From contig CM061105.1 of NCBI GenBank assembly GCA_030770545.1, positions 14,250,501 to 14,314,500 of the forward strand: a DNA stretch of 64,000 nucleotides. Reading direction: 5' to 3'. Below, one piece after another: positions 39,401-45,911 of the stretch. Each line of letters begins with the position of its first letter. Positions within the stretch are counted from its first letter, which is position 1. Position numbers and translations under genes: made by a program. This DNA is from Macropodus opercularis (taxonomy: Eukaryota; Chordata; Actinopteri; Anabantiformes; Osphronemidae). The notes below the pieces were generated by a model, which worked only from the letters and a program-made list of their open reading frames with translations, made no database searches and was not told the DNA's origin.

Positions 39401-42400
39401 GTGTTTGGTGAGAAAAACAATAAGCAGTAACTCGGATACAGAAGGTTATTAGGTGGACTGAGTTAAAACTAATGAAGTCTAATCCAACAGTTCAGCCATA
39501 AACGATCCTTTAGGACAATATTTTTTTGTCGAAACTAAACATTATGTTCTGAAAGATGTTTAAACCTTCATGTTTTTCTTCTGCAGGAGTTGCACTACTG
39601 TGTGTCAAGGAAAATGTACAGACACACCCATGGTTGCAAGCTGAAAGTGATGCATCCTGGGAACTATACGGTGAGAATCCGGGCCACATCACTGGCTGGG
39701 AACGGGTCCTGGACCGAGCCCGCTTACTTCTACGTCCAGGATCCAAGTAAGTGTCCGCCTGCTACAAAGGCAAACCAAATTAAGACTTACCAGTAGCCCA
39801 CTAGCAAAATCATTTGATACTTTAACCTCTGAGAATTATAAAGAAACTTCTTGTCAAAGGAAGAGTTGTGGTGGCCAGAAACATGCACCATGAAATATAA
39901 AAACACAAGTCACTAAACAGCACATATCAAAGGATGCATAGAAATAAATTCACTGAACAGAATATCCATTGGAGTACAACTCTGGCACACGCATACAGCA
40001 GCACGCCTTTAAGAAACTGAATGACCCTGTTTTTGTCCTCTTCCTGGATGGATGCGTTCTGCAGCCGATCCTCTCTACATCGTAAAGATCATCATTGGCC
40101 CAGTCATCTGTTTTGTCCTGCTGCTTTTTGTGGTCTTGACAGGATTCATCATGTTCAAGAAGAAGTATGCATGTTTTTTTTTTTATCCACACCATTTTTT
40201 CGCTATTCTTGAATATTTTGTGTCTTACTAAACGCTACTCTCTTTTTTCTTGCCCCAGTCAAACTCAAGGTCCAAGTGGTCCCATTTACGCCTCGTCAAA
40301 CCCAGAATATCTCAGCGCTAACGATGGTAGGTGAAGTGTTTTTAAGATGAGTTTTTAACTTTAAGTGGGTTTACGTTGTTTATTTAAGGGATTTAATTAC
40401 AAATGTAGCTACGGATGTTCAACTCGTGATTCCCCTACTGGTTCATAAACCTTCTGCAGGACACAGACACACTCAGTCACAAAGAACCATTTTAAACTTG
40501 GATTTTTACAGCCCTGTTATCCAGCTCAGTAGGAGACATGACAAAACTCTCCTCTGTTGATTAATAGCACAAGTGAATTATAGTATACAAATACAGATAA
40601 TATGGGAATTACTAACATGGTGCGTGTTAATAATTGTCTACAATGAGCACGTCAAGTTGTTGCAGCGGTGCCATCAACAGGTCAAAATTGTCACTGAACT
40701 GTAAATCAAAACGTTTTGCAGCATTAGCTGTCACCAAACCTCTTGTGTAAAGAATAAATCATGTTTTAGTGAATAGTAATGTTTGGATTATTAGTATTGT
40801 TTTAAAAATGTGCCATTTGCTGTGCAGAATGGTTTATCTTTGCAGTTTAATGCTTGAAGCCTGTTTTCAAATGTCAAAGGGGAAGTTGCTTTGTGCTTAT
40901 ATGTGACACTGGACCTTTTATGGAACATCACCAGTGCAGAAGTTAACCTTGTATCAGTTGAAAAACAAGTTCTTTTGAAACTTTTTTGTGGACACACATT
41001 GTTAATTAAAGTGTAACTAGAGGTAACGCATACAGGTCAAGTTCTGTTTGCATTGAATACTTATGTATATTAGAACGAAACGAAATGAACGCCAGTTTAC
41101 TAAACAACGTTTCCAGTTTTATCTGAGGCCATTTAGATAAAACCATTCGTATGTGCATGATGTATGTATACGCTCAGTTCAGTCATTTGAAATGCTTTAA
41201 AGCAGAAACGTGTAACTAAAACCTCATTGGGCTACAGCATCATAAACGAGTAATTAGGTTTAACGCTCAGTCCAATTAAGATTTACCCCCTAATCTGACT
41301 AATCACCATGTGCACAATCAAATTATGGCTTTTTTAAAATTTGACCCAGTGTACGAGGAGGACGAATGGGAGGTGCCCAGAGACAAGATCATCATTCGGA
41401 GAGAACTGGGTCAGGGGTCGTTCGGCATGGTCTACGAAGGCATCGCCAAGGACATCATCAAGGGTGAGGCAGAAACACGAGTTGCGGTGAAGACCGTGAA
41501 TGAGTCAGCCAGCCTGAGGGAGAGAATCGAGTTCCTGAACGAGGCCTCCGTCATGAAGGCCTTCACCTGCCATCACGTGGTGAGGAGCGATGACACCTCT
41601 AATGACGTGTCTACAGTTTCTATGGTTACATCATCTGATCAAATCAGTCTAGAATGAGATTTTAAAAAGTACACGTTCTTTTCACCCAGGTACGTCTGCT
41701 GGGCGTTGTGTCCAAAGGGCAGCCCACACTGGTGGTGATGGAGCTGATGACCCACGGAGACCTGAAGAGCTTCCTGCGCTCTCTGCGGCCTGATGCAGAG
41801 GTAAAGAGATAACTGACGACTGACTCTGAAGTGTGTCAGTTTCCTCGCCAACGACACAGAGTAGATGAACTGCATCGGTGTTTACTTTGCCTCAGCTGAC
41901 GTGTTTGTAGCCTGACGTTTCCCTCCATCTGCTGTTTTCTCCAGATTGTTGTGAGGATGATTGACTGTCTGATCTTGTGTGTCTCTATTTATGTTAACTG
42001 TTATGACACTAAATAAAACCATAGTTTTAATATTAAGTATGATAATCAACTTAAGTAATATGTTTTTAAGTATCACGTCGCGGCATCCAAATCAACACTC
42101 AGTCCTGTGTTGCTGACATGTGTGAAGTCTCTGTCAGTCCATAAATTAAGCGTCTGTCTTGCATCCCTCAGAACAACCCAGGGCGTCCACCACCCACCCT
42201 GAAGGAGATGATCCAAATGTCTGCTGAGATCGCAGATGGCATGGCTTACCTGAACGCCAAGAAATTTGTCCACAGAGACCTGGCAGCTAGGAACTGCATG
42301 GTAGCTCAGGATCTTACGGTCAAAATAGGAGGTATGTTATTAAACGCATAAACCATCATTACAGCAAAGTGCATGTAGAATCTGAACACTTAAAAACCCA

Positions 42401-43822
42401 CTGAGACAACAGGAAACATAGCTGCATACAAATACGTATTTACCCCCACAAAGACCATTTTTAAAACACTGACGTTATTTTACCTAAACAAATAAGAAAA
42501 CAAAGAAGTATCCGATGTCTGACATTGCCTCCGTATCTGCACCCTGTCTTCAACACACTGCGCTTTTATTAAAGTATAAATGATGAGGAATGAGAACTCT
42601 TTTTCATTTTCATCCTTACTTGGTAGACTTTGGCATGACGAGAGACATCTATGAGACCGACTACTACAGGAAAGGAGGGAAGGGCCTGCTGCCCGTCAGG
42701 TGGATGGCACCGGAGTCTCTGAAGGACGGAGTCTTCACTGCGCATTCGGACTGCTGGTCAGTAAAACCCTGGCTTTAGTTTAATCTGTAGTGTAGGAGCC
42801 GTATATAGCAGCAGCTATGAGTGAAAGTGAGTTTCCAATGTTTAGCCTCCCTGAAATAAAAAAAATTAAGATCAGAGATTATCTAAATTTATTTACGATA
42901 CAAGCAAACAATCAGATGCAGCTTCCTTCATTTCATCTATTCTGTGGTATTTTGTGGTAGTTTTGTTTGGACAGCACATCTAACTAATCTTCCAGGGCCA
43001 AATCATTTCCAGAGTCCAGACCAGAATAGCAGGCAGTAAACACATTACACATATTAAAATATGAGACAACATGTGTGTATGATGTTTTTCGTGCAGAGTT
43101 CCTCCTGCTTCTGCCCTCAGTCTCTTCACTAGTCAGGTCATTACAGGCAGATTTATTCCGTCTGGTGTCTAATTGTACTGTCCTCATTCTCCCTATGTTG
43201 TTGTTGTCTCTCTGTTTGCCAGGTCGTTTGGGGTTGTGCTGTGGGAGATCAGCACGCTGGCTGAGCAGCCATACCAAGGCCTGTCCAACGAGCAGGTCCT
43301 GAAGTTCGTCATGGACGGAGGCTACCTGGACCGTCCGGACAACTGCGCCGACAGGCTGTAAGTACAGACAGAAAATGATTTATTCATTGAATGAAAAAAG
43401 GAGCGAACCTTCATAGAGTAAGCTATTCCAATCTGTGGAAAATTATGTATTCTTCTTCTTTCAGGCACAGCTTGATGCAGGTATGTTGGCAGTACAACCC
43501 CAAGATGCGTCCCTCCTTCCAGGAGATCATCGAGATGCTGCGTGAGGACCTGCACCCTTCCTTCCAGGAGGTCTCCTTCTTCTACAGTGAGGAGAACAAG
43601 CCACCCGAGACCGAAGACTTTGACCTGGACATGGAAAACATGGAGAGCATCCCGCTGGACCCGTCATCTTACTCCCAGAGGGAGCAGTGTTTGGACAGAG
43701 ACGAGTCTGCCTCCCTGGGCCTGAGGGGCAGTTATGAGGAGCACCACATCCCGTTCACACACATGAACGGGGGAAAGACCAACGGACGAATACTGGCCCT
43801 ACCGCGGTCCAGCCCCTCCTAA
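9372..43822 (+). CDS. insr: insulin receptor precursor (insr), 21 coding exons, 1370 residues
   Basis: Receptor tyrosine kinase for insulin, made as a proreceptor and cut into alpha and beta chains at the cell surface. In order: signal peptide (MRLRTLCFALAAVCFV core), L1, Cys-rich, L2, three FnIII domains, RQRR furin site at about 748-751, TM at about 946-970, juxtamembrane NPEY 988-991 and kinase. The kinase has GQGSFG 1017-1022, Lys1044, HRDLAARN 1144-1151, DFG 1164-1166 and activation-loop Tyr1172/1176/1177. Exons join in frame over 4113 nt. INSR rather than IGF1R is supported by the tail THMNGGKTNGRILALPRSSPS-like end (MNGG...GRIL) and the L1/L2 sequence. The first in-frame ATG is 9372; ATG 9396 has better context (G at -3) and would give 1362 residues. 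The 36-nt exon 11 of mammals is absent. Teleosts have two insr copies (a, b); which this is was not resolved. Confidence 0.96.
9472..17731 (+). other. insr: insr intron 1
   Basis: An 8.26 kb AT-rich intron with canonical ends. It contains the hAT-like remnant at 16440-17068. Otherwise only short random frames are present; the longest (15142-15528) has no support. Large first introns of insr often hold enhancers, but no specific element is identifiable here. Confidence 0.8.
16440..17068 (-). mobile_element. degraded non-autonomous hAT-type DNA transposon remnant
   Basis: Read on the minus strand from 17068 the sequence starts cagtgtttcccaaacttttt, then gagccactgcacatattt and a cacaccacca stretch: the end signature of common fish hAT elements. 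The opposite end at 16440 begins cagtg. Flanking 8-mers ctttagtt (16432-16439) and ctttagct (17069-17076) differ at one base and look like the 8-bp target duplication typical of hAT. On the plus strand 16752-16967 a frame contains EKVLNATALLSS and AKQLHTAAETLIL, resembling hAT/ZBED transposase peptides of the form AKxxKPHTIAExLIL. It sits in insr intron 1 and is inactive. Confidence 0.55.
17732..18280 (+). CDS. insr: insr coding exon 2 (L1 domain)
   Basis: 549 nt; acceptor cag 17729-17731, donor gtaagt 18281. Encodes CPSKDIRNN, LENCTVIEGHL, the leucine-rich beta-helix repeats of L1 and the first Cys-rich modules (ECGDVCPG, ERCWTQNHCQ). Confidence 0.97.
21173..21193 (+). repeat. (TTG)7 microsatellite
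   Basis: Seven uninterrupted TTG units in insr intron 2, followed by a T-run. Confidence 0.9.
21349..21386. repeat. perfect 16-bp inverted repeat (hairpin)
   Basis: Left arm tgcagtatagcacatg (21349-21364), a six-base loop cgtatc, and an exactly complementary right arm 21371-21386. The total is 38 nt, too short for a typical animal pre-miRNA. It may be a cruciform-prone palindrome or a MITE relic. Confidence 0.85.
26940..27245 (+). promoter_or_regulatory. GC/CpG-rich patch in insr intron 2, possible alternative first exon or enhancer
   Basis: Within an AT-rich intron, this 300-bp stretch has clustered CpGs (ctccggcgtggagtcccg, tgcgtcggtgcacgatgtg) and ends in a donor-like tag|gtaaaa at 27241-27246. 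It lies 1.3 kb upstream of exon 3. The layout resembles a first exon with its promoter, but there is no open reading frame of note. The function is inferred from composition only. Confidence 0.25.
28589..28925 (+). CDS. insr: insr coding exon 3 (Cys-rich region)
   Basis: 337 nt; acceptor cag 28586-28588, donor gtaagt 28926. Encodes furin-like modules CPVQCKHRACTKDDQCCH, CVACRGLQHDVNCVERCP and CIPECPSGYT. Between CQDLHNKC and CHEYVIHN the fish loop KREKERSKAID is about four residues longer than the human loop as I recall it. Confidence 0.97.
29783..29824. repeat. 13-bp perfect inverted repeat
   Basis: Arms catctccaactac (29783-29795) and gtagttggagatg (29812-29824) are exact complements around a 16-base loop, in insr intron 3. 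Confidence 0.8.
29985..30110 (+). mobile_element. possible degraded tRNA-derived SINE
   Basis: A polymerase III B-box-like ggtttgaatcc at 30035 is preceded by an A-box-like cttagtgtggagg about 45 bases upstream. The spacing is like a SINE head, but no tail or target duplication is visible. Weak call. Confidence 0.2.
31251..31390 (+). CDS. insr: insr coding exon 4
   Basis: 140 nt; acceptor tag 31248-31250, donor gtgagt 31391. Encodes the end of the Cys-rich region (HCTPCAGLCPKVC) and the start of L2 (LRGCTVLNGSLVINLRGG). Confidence 0.96.
31695..31839 (+). CDS. insr: insr coding exon 5 (L2)
   Basis: 145 nt, the conserved length; acceptor cag 31692-31694, donor gtgaga 31840. Encodes AAELEASLGQLEEITGYL and RRSYALVSLSFFRKLRVIRG of the L2 beta-helix. 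Confidence 0.97.
32161..32375 (+). CDS. insr: insr coding exon 6 (L2 end)
   Basis: 215 nt, the conserved length; acceptor tag 32158-32160, donor gtaaga 32376. Encodes [20 protein letters not shown] through KMEEVTGTKERQ to NGDQASC, finishing L2. Confidence 0.97.
32376..33958 (+). other. insr: insr intron 6
   Basis: A 1.6 kb intron. Frames such as 33007-33306 (-) are unsupported. Nothing else noted. Confidence 0.75.
33959..34085 (+). CDS. insr: insr coding exon 7 (FnIII-1)
   Basis: 127 nt, the conserved length; acceptor cag 33956-33958, donor gtaagt 34086. Encodes ENRVLKFTQIRT and VKWEPFWPPDFRDLLGFMV of the first fibronectin III domain. Confidence 0.97.
34524..34777 (+). CDS. insr: insr coding exon 8 (FnIII-1)
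   Basis: 254 nt; acceptor cag 34521-34523, donor gtaaga 34778. Encodes QNVTEFDGQDACGSNSW, whose Cys corresponds to the alpha-alpha disulfide of INSR, then LKPWTQYAIMVKT and GAKSDIIYVRTNAT. Confidence 0.97.
34778..37049 (+). other. insr: insr intron 8
   Basis: A 2.27 kb intron. The 121-codon plus frame at 35479-35844 has no start context, splice support or recognisable domain. No repeats of note. Confidence 0.75.
37050..37217 (+). CDS. insr: insr coding exon 9 (FnIII-2)
   Basis: 168 nt, the conserved length; acceptor cag 37047-37049, donor gtgagc 37218. Encodes PSVPLDPISSSNSSSQIIL, the WKPPNDPNGNITHYLVF core of FnIII-2, and the Cys of FDYCQKG. Confidence 0.97.
37970..38168 (+). CDS. insr: insr coding exon 10 (insert domain and alpha-CT)
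   Basis: 199 nt; acceptor cag 37967-37969, donor gtatga 38169. Encodes the insert domain, including the CCACPKTEKELKKEKED segment with the inter-chain cysteines, and the alpha-CT helix YRKTFEDYLHNEVFEI. The residues after FEDYLHN differ from the mammalian VVFVPR. Confidence 0.95.
38492..38778 (+). CDS. insr: insr coding exon 11 (cleavage site, beta-chain start)
   Basis: Equivalent to mammalian exon 12. Acceptor tag 38489-38491, donor gtatgt 38779. Encodes HSRQRR, the furin cleavage site, then the beta-chain amino end SVMGIANRTH, an acidic linker and VISNLRHFTSYQIEIHACN of FnIII. Confidence 0.96.
38935..39074 (+). CDS. insr: insr coding exon 12 (FnIII-3)
   Basis: 140 nt, the conserved length; acceptor cag 38932-38934, donor gtaaag 39075. 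Encodes KADDIMGPIIHEVVES and HITWQEPEAPNGMIILYEV. Confidence 0.97.
39587..39746 (+). CDS. insr: insr coding exon 13 (FnIII-3)
   Basis: 160 nt, the conserved length; acceptor cag 39584-39586, donor gtaagt 39747. Encodes ELHYCVSRKMYRHTHGCKL and the PGNYTVRIRATSLAGNGSWT strand of FnIII-3. Confidence 0.97.
40065..40164 (+). CDS. insr: insr coding exon 14 (transmembrane)
   Basis: 100 nt; acceptor cag 40062-40064, donor gtatgc 40165. Encodes IVKIIIGPVICFVLLLFVVL as the single membrane helix followed by a basic stop-transfer FKK. Confidence 0.96.
40259..40326 (+). CDS. insr: insr coding exon 15 (juxtamembrane NPEY)
   Basis: 68 nt, the conserved length; acceptor cag 40256-40258, donor gtaggt 40327. 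Encodes YASSNPEYLSAND; NPEY is the IRS/Shc PTB docking site. Confidence 0.97.
41350..41579 (+). CDS. insr: insr coding exon 16 (kinase N-lobe)
   Basis: 230 nt; acceptor cag 41347-41349, donor gtgagg 41580. Encodes VYEEDEWEVPRDKI, the Gly-loop ELGQGSFGMVYEG and the ATP-binding Lys in TRVAVKTVNE. It is 15 nt shorter than human INSR exon 16 and equals the IGF1R length. Confidence 0.95.
41690..41800 (+). CDS. insr: insr coding exon 17
   Basis: 111 nt, the conserved length; acceptor cag 41687-41689, donor gtaaag 41801. Encodes VRLLGVVSKGQPTLVVMELM, including the gatekeeper Met and the hinge, to SLRPDAE. Confidence 0.97.
42172..42331 (+). CDS. insr: insr coding exon 18 (catalytic loop)
   Basis: 160 nt, the conserved length; acceptor cag 42169-42171, donor gtatgt 42332. 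Encodes EIADGMAYLNAKKFVHRDLA and the following ARNCMVAQDLTVKIG, with catalytic Asp in HRD. Confidence 0.97.
42627..42756 (+). CDS. insr: insr coding exon 19 (activation loop)
   Basis: 130 nt, the conserved length; acceptor tag 42624-42626, donor gtcagt 42757. Encodes DFGMTRDIYETDYYRKGGKG with all three autophosphorylation tyrosines, then LLPVRWMAPESLKDGVF. Confidence 0.97.
43223..43357 (+). CDS. insr: insr coding exon 20
   Basis: 135 nt, the conserved length; acceptor cag 43220-43222, donor gtaagt 43358. Encodes SFGVVLWEISTLAEQPYQGL and VLKFVMDGGYLDRPDNC of the kinase C-lobe. Confidence 0.97.
43465..43822 (+). CDS. insr: insr coding exon 21 (kinase end and C-terminal tail)
   Basis: Acceptor cag 43462-43464; stop TAA 43820-43822. 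Encodes WQYNPKMRPSFQEI, the end of the kinase, then the acidic tail and SYEEHHIPFTHMNGG. The tail keeps the SYEEH tyrosine, but the p85-type YTHM is FTHM. Confidence 0.97.
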
Positions 43823-44930
43823 CAAACTATACATATCCTGCTCAAAAACATTTGATCCTTTAGGTTTGAATATATTTTTGTTGTCGTTTTATACAGATCC
43901 CAGTTTTATCACACTCTTCAGAAGCCCCTCAATGCATATCTCAGGACCTTATTTTTCTCCTCAGATGCCACACACACACTACAGTAAGTCCATGCACAGA
44001 CGGCAGGAGACTTTTTGTATTTAAGGATGAATCTCCCACATCCCTCTGTTAATGATTGTAGTTTATATACTGTACATACTGTATATTGCCAAGTTTGTGC
44101 TGGGCTGGGTGAATAATGGATTCAACTGTGAAACTAACTCTTGACACACAAGAAGGCTGCTAACTCCCCCATCTCTCCCTAAAGTCCAGGCGGACTCTCA
44201 TGGCTAATTCAACAAAAGTGTTCATCCCCGGGTAGCAAAGTTTTCAAAAAAGTGCCCTTCTATTTTGTCTGTGGCCTACATCAGTTGTCATGGGACTAGA
44301 TCAGAATCTTTGTACACAAATGGATGACAAACTGAAAATTAAAGGCTTCGGGAACTTTGTGTTGGACGGTCGAAGGCGGTCCATCCTCGAACAAACTCTT
44401 ATTCAGCGGAGAAGCTGGTTGAAGTGGCTTACCTCCACACACACGGCAGTATTCCAAAATGGCTCACAGGATAAACACAGGACCTTTTTTCCGGGTTATA
44501 TATTTTTTTATTTATTTACCTTTTTTTTCTTATTTCATTTGAGTTCTCACATTTACAGCTGAAGGATTTATGACCTGTATTCACGTTGGCAAACGAGTTC
44601 CTCAGACCAATAGCCGCTTCTTTGGTATATTTTAGTGGGTATAGAGGATAAAATATATAAATATATTATTGATGTTTTGTACATAGCTGATATGTTGTCA
44701 TTCTTGAGGTATTTCTGGTCATAGAAAATGTTTTTACATGTTAGTCTCTTGTGTTTATTTTTTCTAATCCAGAAAAGTCATACTAATTCGCTTTTTTTGG
44801 ACTCATGATCAAGCAACAGCACTTGGTATTTTGCTACACGATGCCCGGGGGAAGAAGTGTTTGGCATCTTCGCTTAAGATGTCTGCCCGTCATATCAAGA
44901 TCAAATAAAATAGTGCTGTAAATAATGCAG
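43823..44930 (+). other. insr: insr 3' untranslated region
   Basis: A 1.1 kb AT-rich UTR with T-rich and AU-rich stretches (for example 44640-44670), ending near the AATAAA at 44904. The frame at 44290-44562 in it is not supported as coding. Confidence 0.7.
44904..44909 (+). other. insr: insr polyadenylation signal
   Basis: AATAAA in tcaaataaaatag followed about 25 bases later by a TG-rich stretch (caatgtgcgttgatgcg). It is the only strong signal in the insr 3' region. Confidence 0.75.
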
Positions 44931-45690
44931 CAATGTGCGTTGATGCGAAGGCTCTTGTTCTGTGTATTATTTCAATTTTTCAGTACATGACTCTGAGATG
45001 TGTGATGTGGCTTAAGATCCCAAGGAGTTGATCAGGCAAGGTGCTGGCATAAATAATTTAAACACAAATGCAACAAAGACTTATTTATACAAGAAACATG
45101 TGCACCTGTTGCATACGCACAGTGACAGAGCTGCATGTTTAGCTCAGACTCCGGGGGATTATCACCTGAAGCTGAGCTGCAGTGCAGTGATGCCACCTAC
45201 TGGGCCTCAGCAGGTTTTAGCTAAAGCTGAGTCTAATGCAGCGGTTGACTGGATGTTTGTTTGTCCTGAAGGTAATTTCACTCAATAATCATTTAGCAGG
45301 ACAGACATACCGCTGAGTGTTAGGCTGCTCTAAGCAAACCTGATCTGAACAAGGACGTGTAACTTCAGTCAGTTTCCTTCATTACCATGCTAAGTTAAGT
45401 TTAATTATTCACATGGCCATTTAATAAAGTTGAAGCCACCTTCAGGTTAACTGTCAACAGGTAGAAGAGCCACAATGCAGTTACTGACCAAACGCATTTT
45501 AAACCTAACGTTTCTAACATGAATAAAACACTTCAACAGAGCCTTGAACTGTGTTTACGTGCAGAAATAAACAAAGCACAAAGCAATTTTATAAAACAAC
45601 CTGTTAATGTCAACCAGCCCTACATAAGGATAAACGTACCGTGTCGAGGCTGCTTCGTCCTGCAAACGTGTTCCCAGCGGCCGAGTAGGA
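44931..45690. other. insr-arhgef18 intergenic gap
   Basis: About 0.75 kb between the insr polyA site and the arhgef18 CpG-rich promoter, in head-to-tail orientation. No gene is visible in it. Confidence 0.6.
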
Positions 45691-45866
45691 GGGAGGGCTC
45701 CACTCGACCCCGTTCGGCTGCACTCGGCCCCTCCCGGCCCCGTTCGGCTGCACTCGGCCCCTCCCGGCTCCTCCCTCATCTCCCGTTTTTTTATTGGTGC
45801 ACTTGTTCCTCTCCGGCATCCTCGCTGTCTCTACTGAGAGATGTCGTGTCGGTCCCTCTGCGTCGC
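45691..45866 (+). promoter_or_regulatory. arhgef18: arhgef18 GC-rich promoter and leader
   Basis: A CpG-rich block between AT-rich flanks containing two tandem 30-bp units (45708-45767), an inverted CCAAT box (attgg, 45793-45797) and a leader ending at the exon 1 donor. ATG at 45841 (G at -3) opens a 12-codon upstream frame ending at 45876, which overlaps the putative main start at 45867. No TATA box is seen. Confidence 0.55.
45708..45767 (+). repeat. two tandem 30-bp GC-rich units
   Basis: Positions 45708-45737 and 45738-45767 are identical, each containing gttcggctgcactcgg and cccctcccgg. The latter resembles Sp/KLF sites, so the duplication doubles likely binding sites in the arhgef18 promoter. 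Confidence 0.9.
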
Positions 45867-45911
45867 ATGGAAGTAAACACAAAGTTGCGGCTGCTTCACC
45901 ACTTAACCAGG
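45867..45911 (+). CDS. arhgef18: arhgef18 exon 1, putative coding part
   Basis: The open frame MEVNTKLRLLHHLTR ends at donor gtaaga 45912 in phase 0 and continues in frame in exon 2. The start context is moderate (C at -3, G at +4). It could instead be 5' UTR. Confidence 0.45.

Noticed and set aside
9372..43822. Annotation as igf1r instead of insr
   Set aside because: Exon 16 length and parts of alpha-CT look IGF1R-like, but L1, L2, the FnIII exons, the SRQRR-type site and the THMNGG...NGRIL tail all follow INSR, and the arhgef18 neighbour agrees.
45555..45882. Two minus-strand frames over the arhgef18 promoter
   Set aside because: Stop-poor because of the tandem GC repeat; repetitive Gly/Arg-rich translation, no homology.
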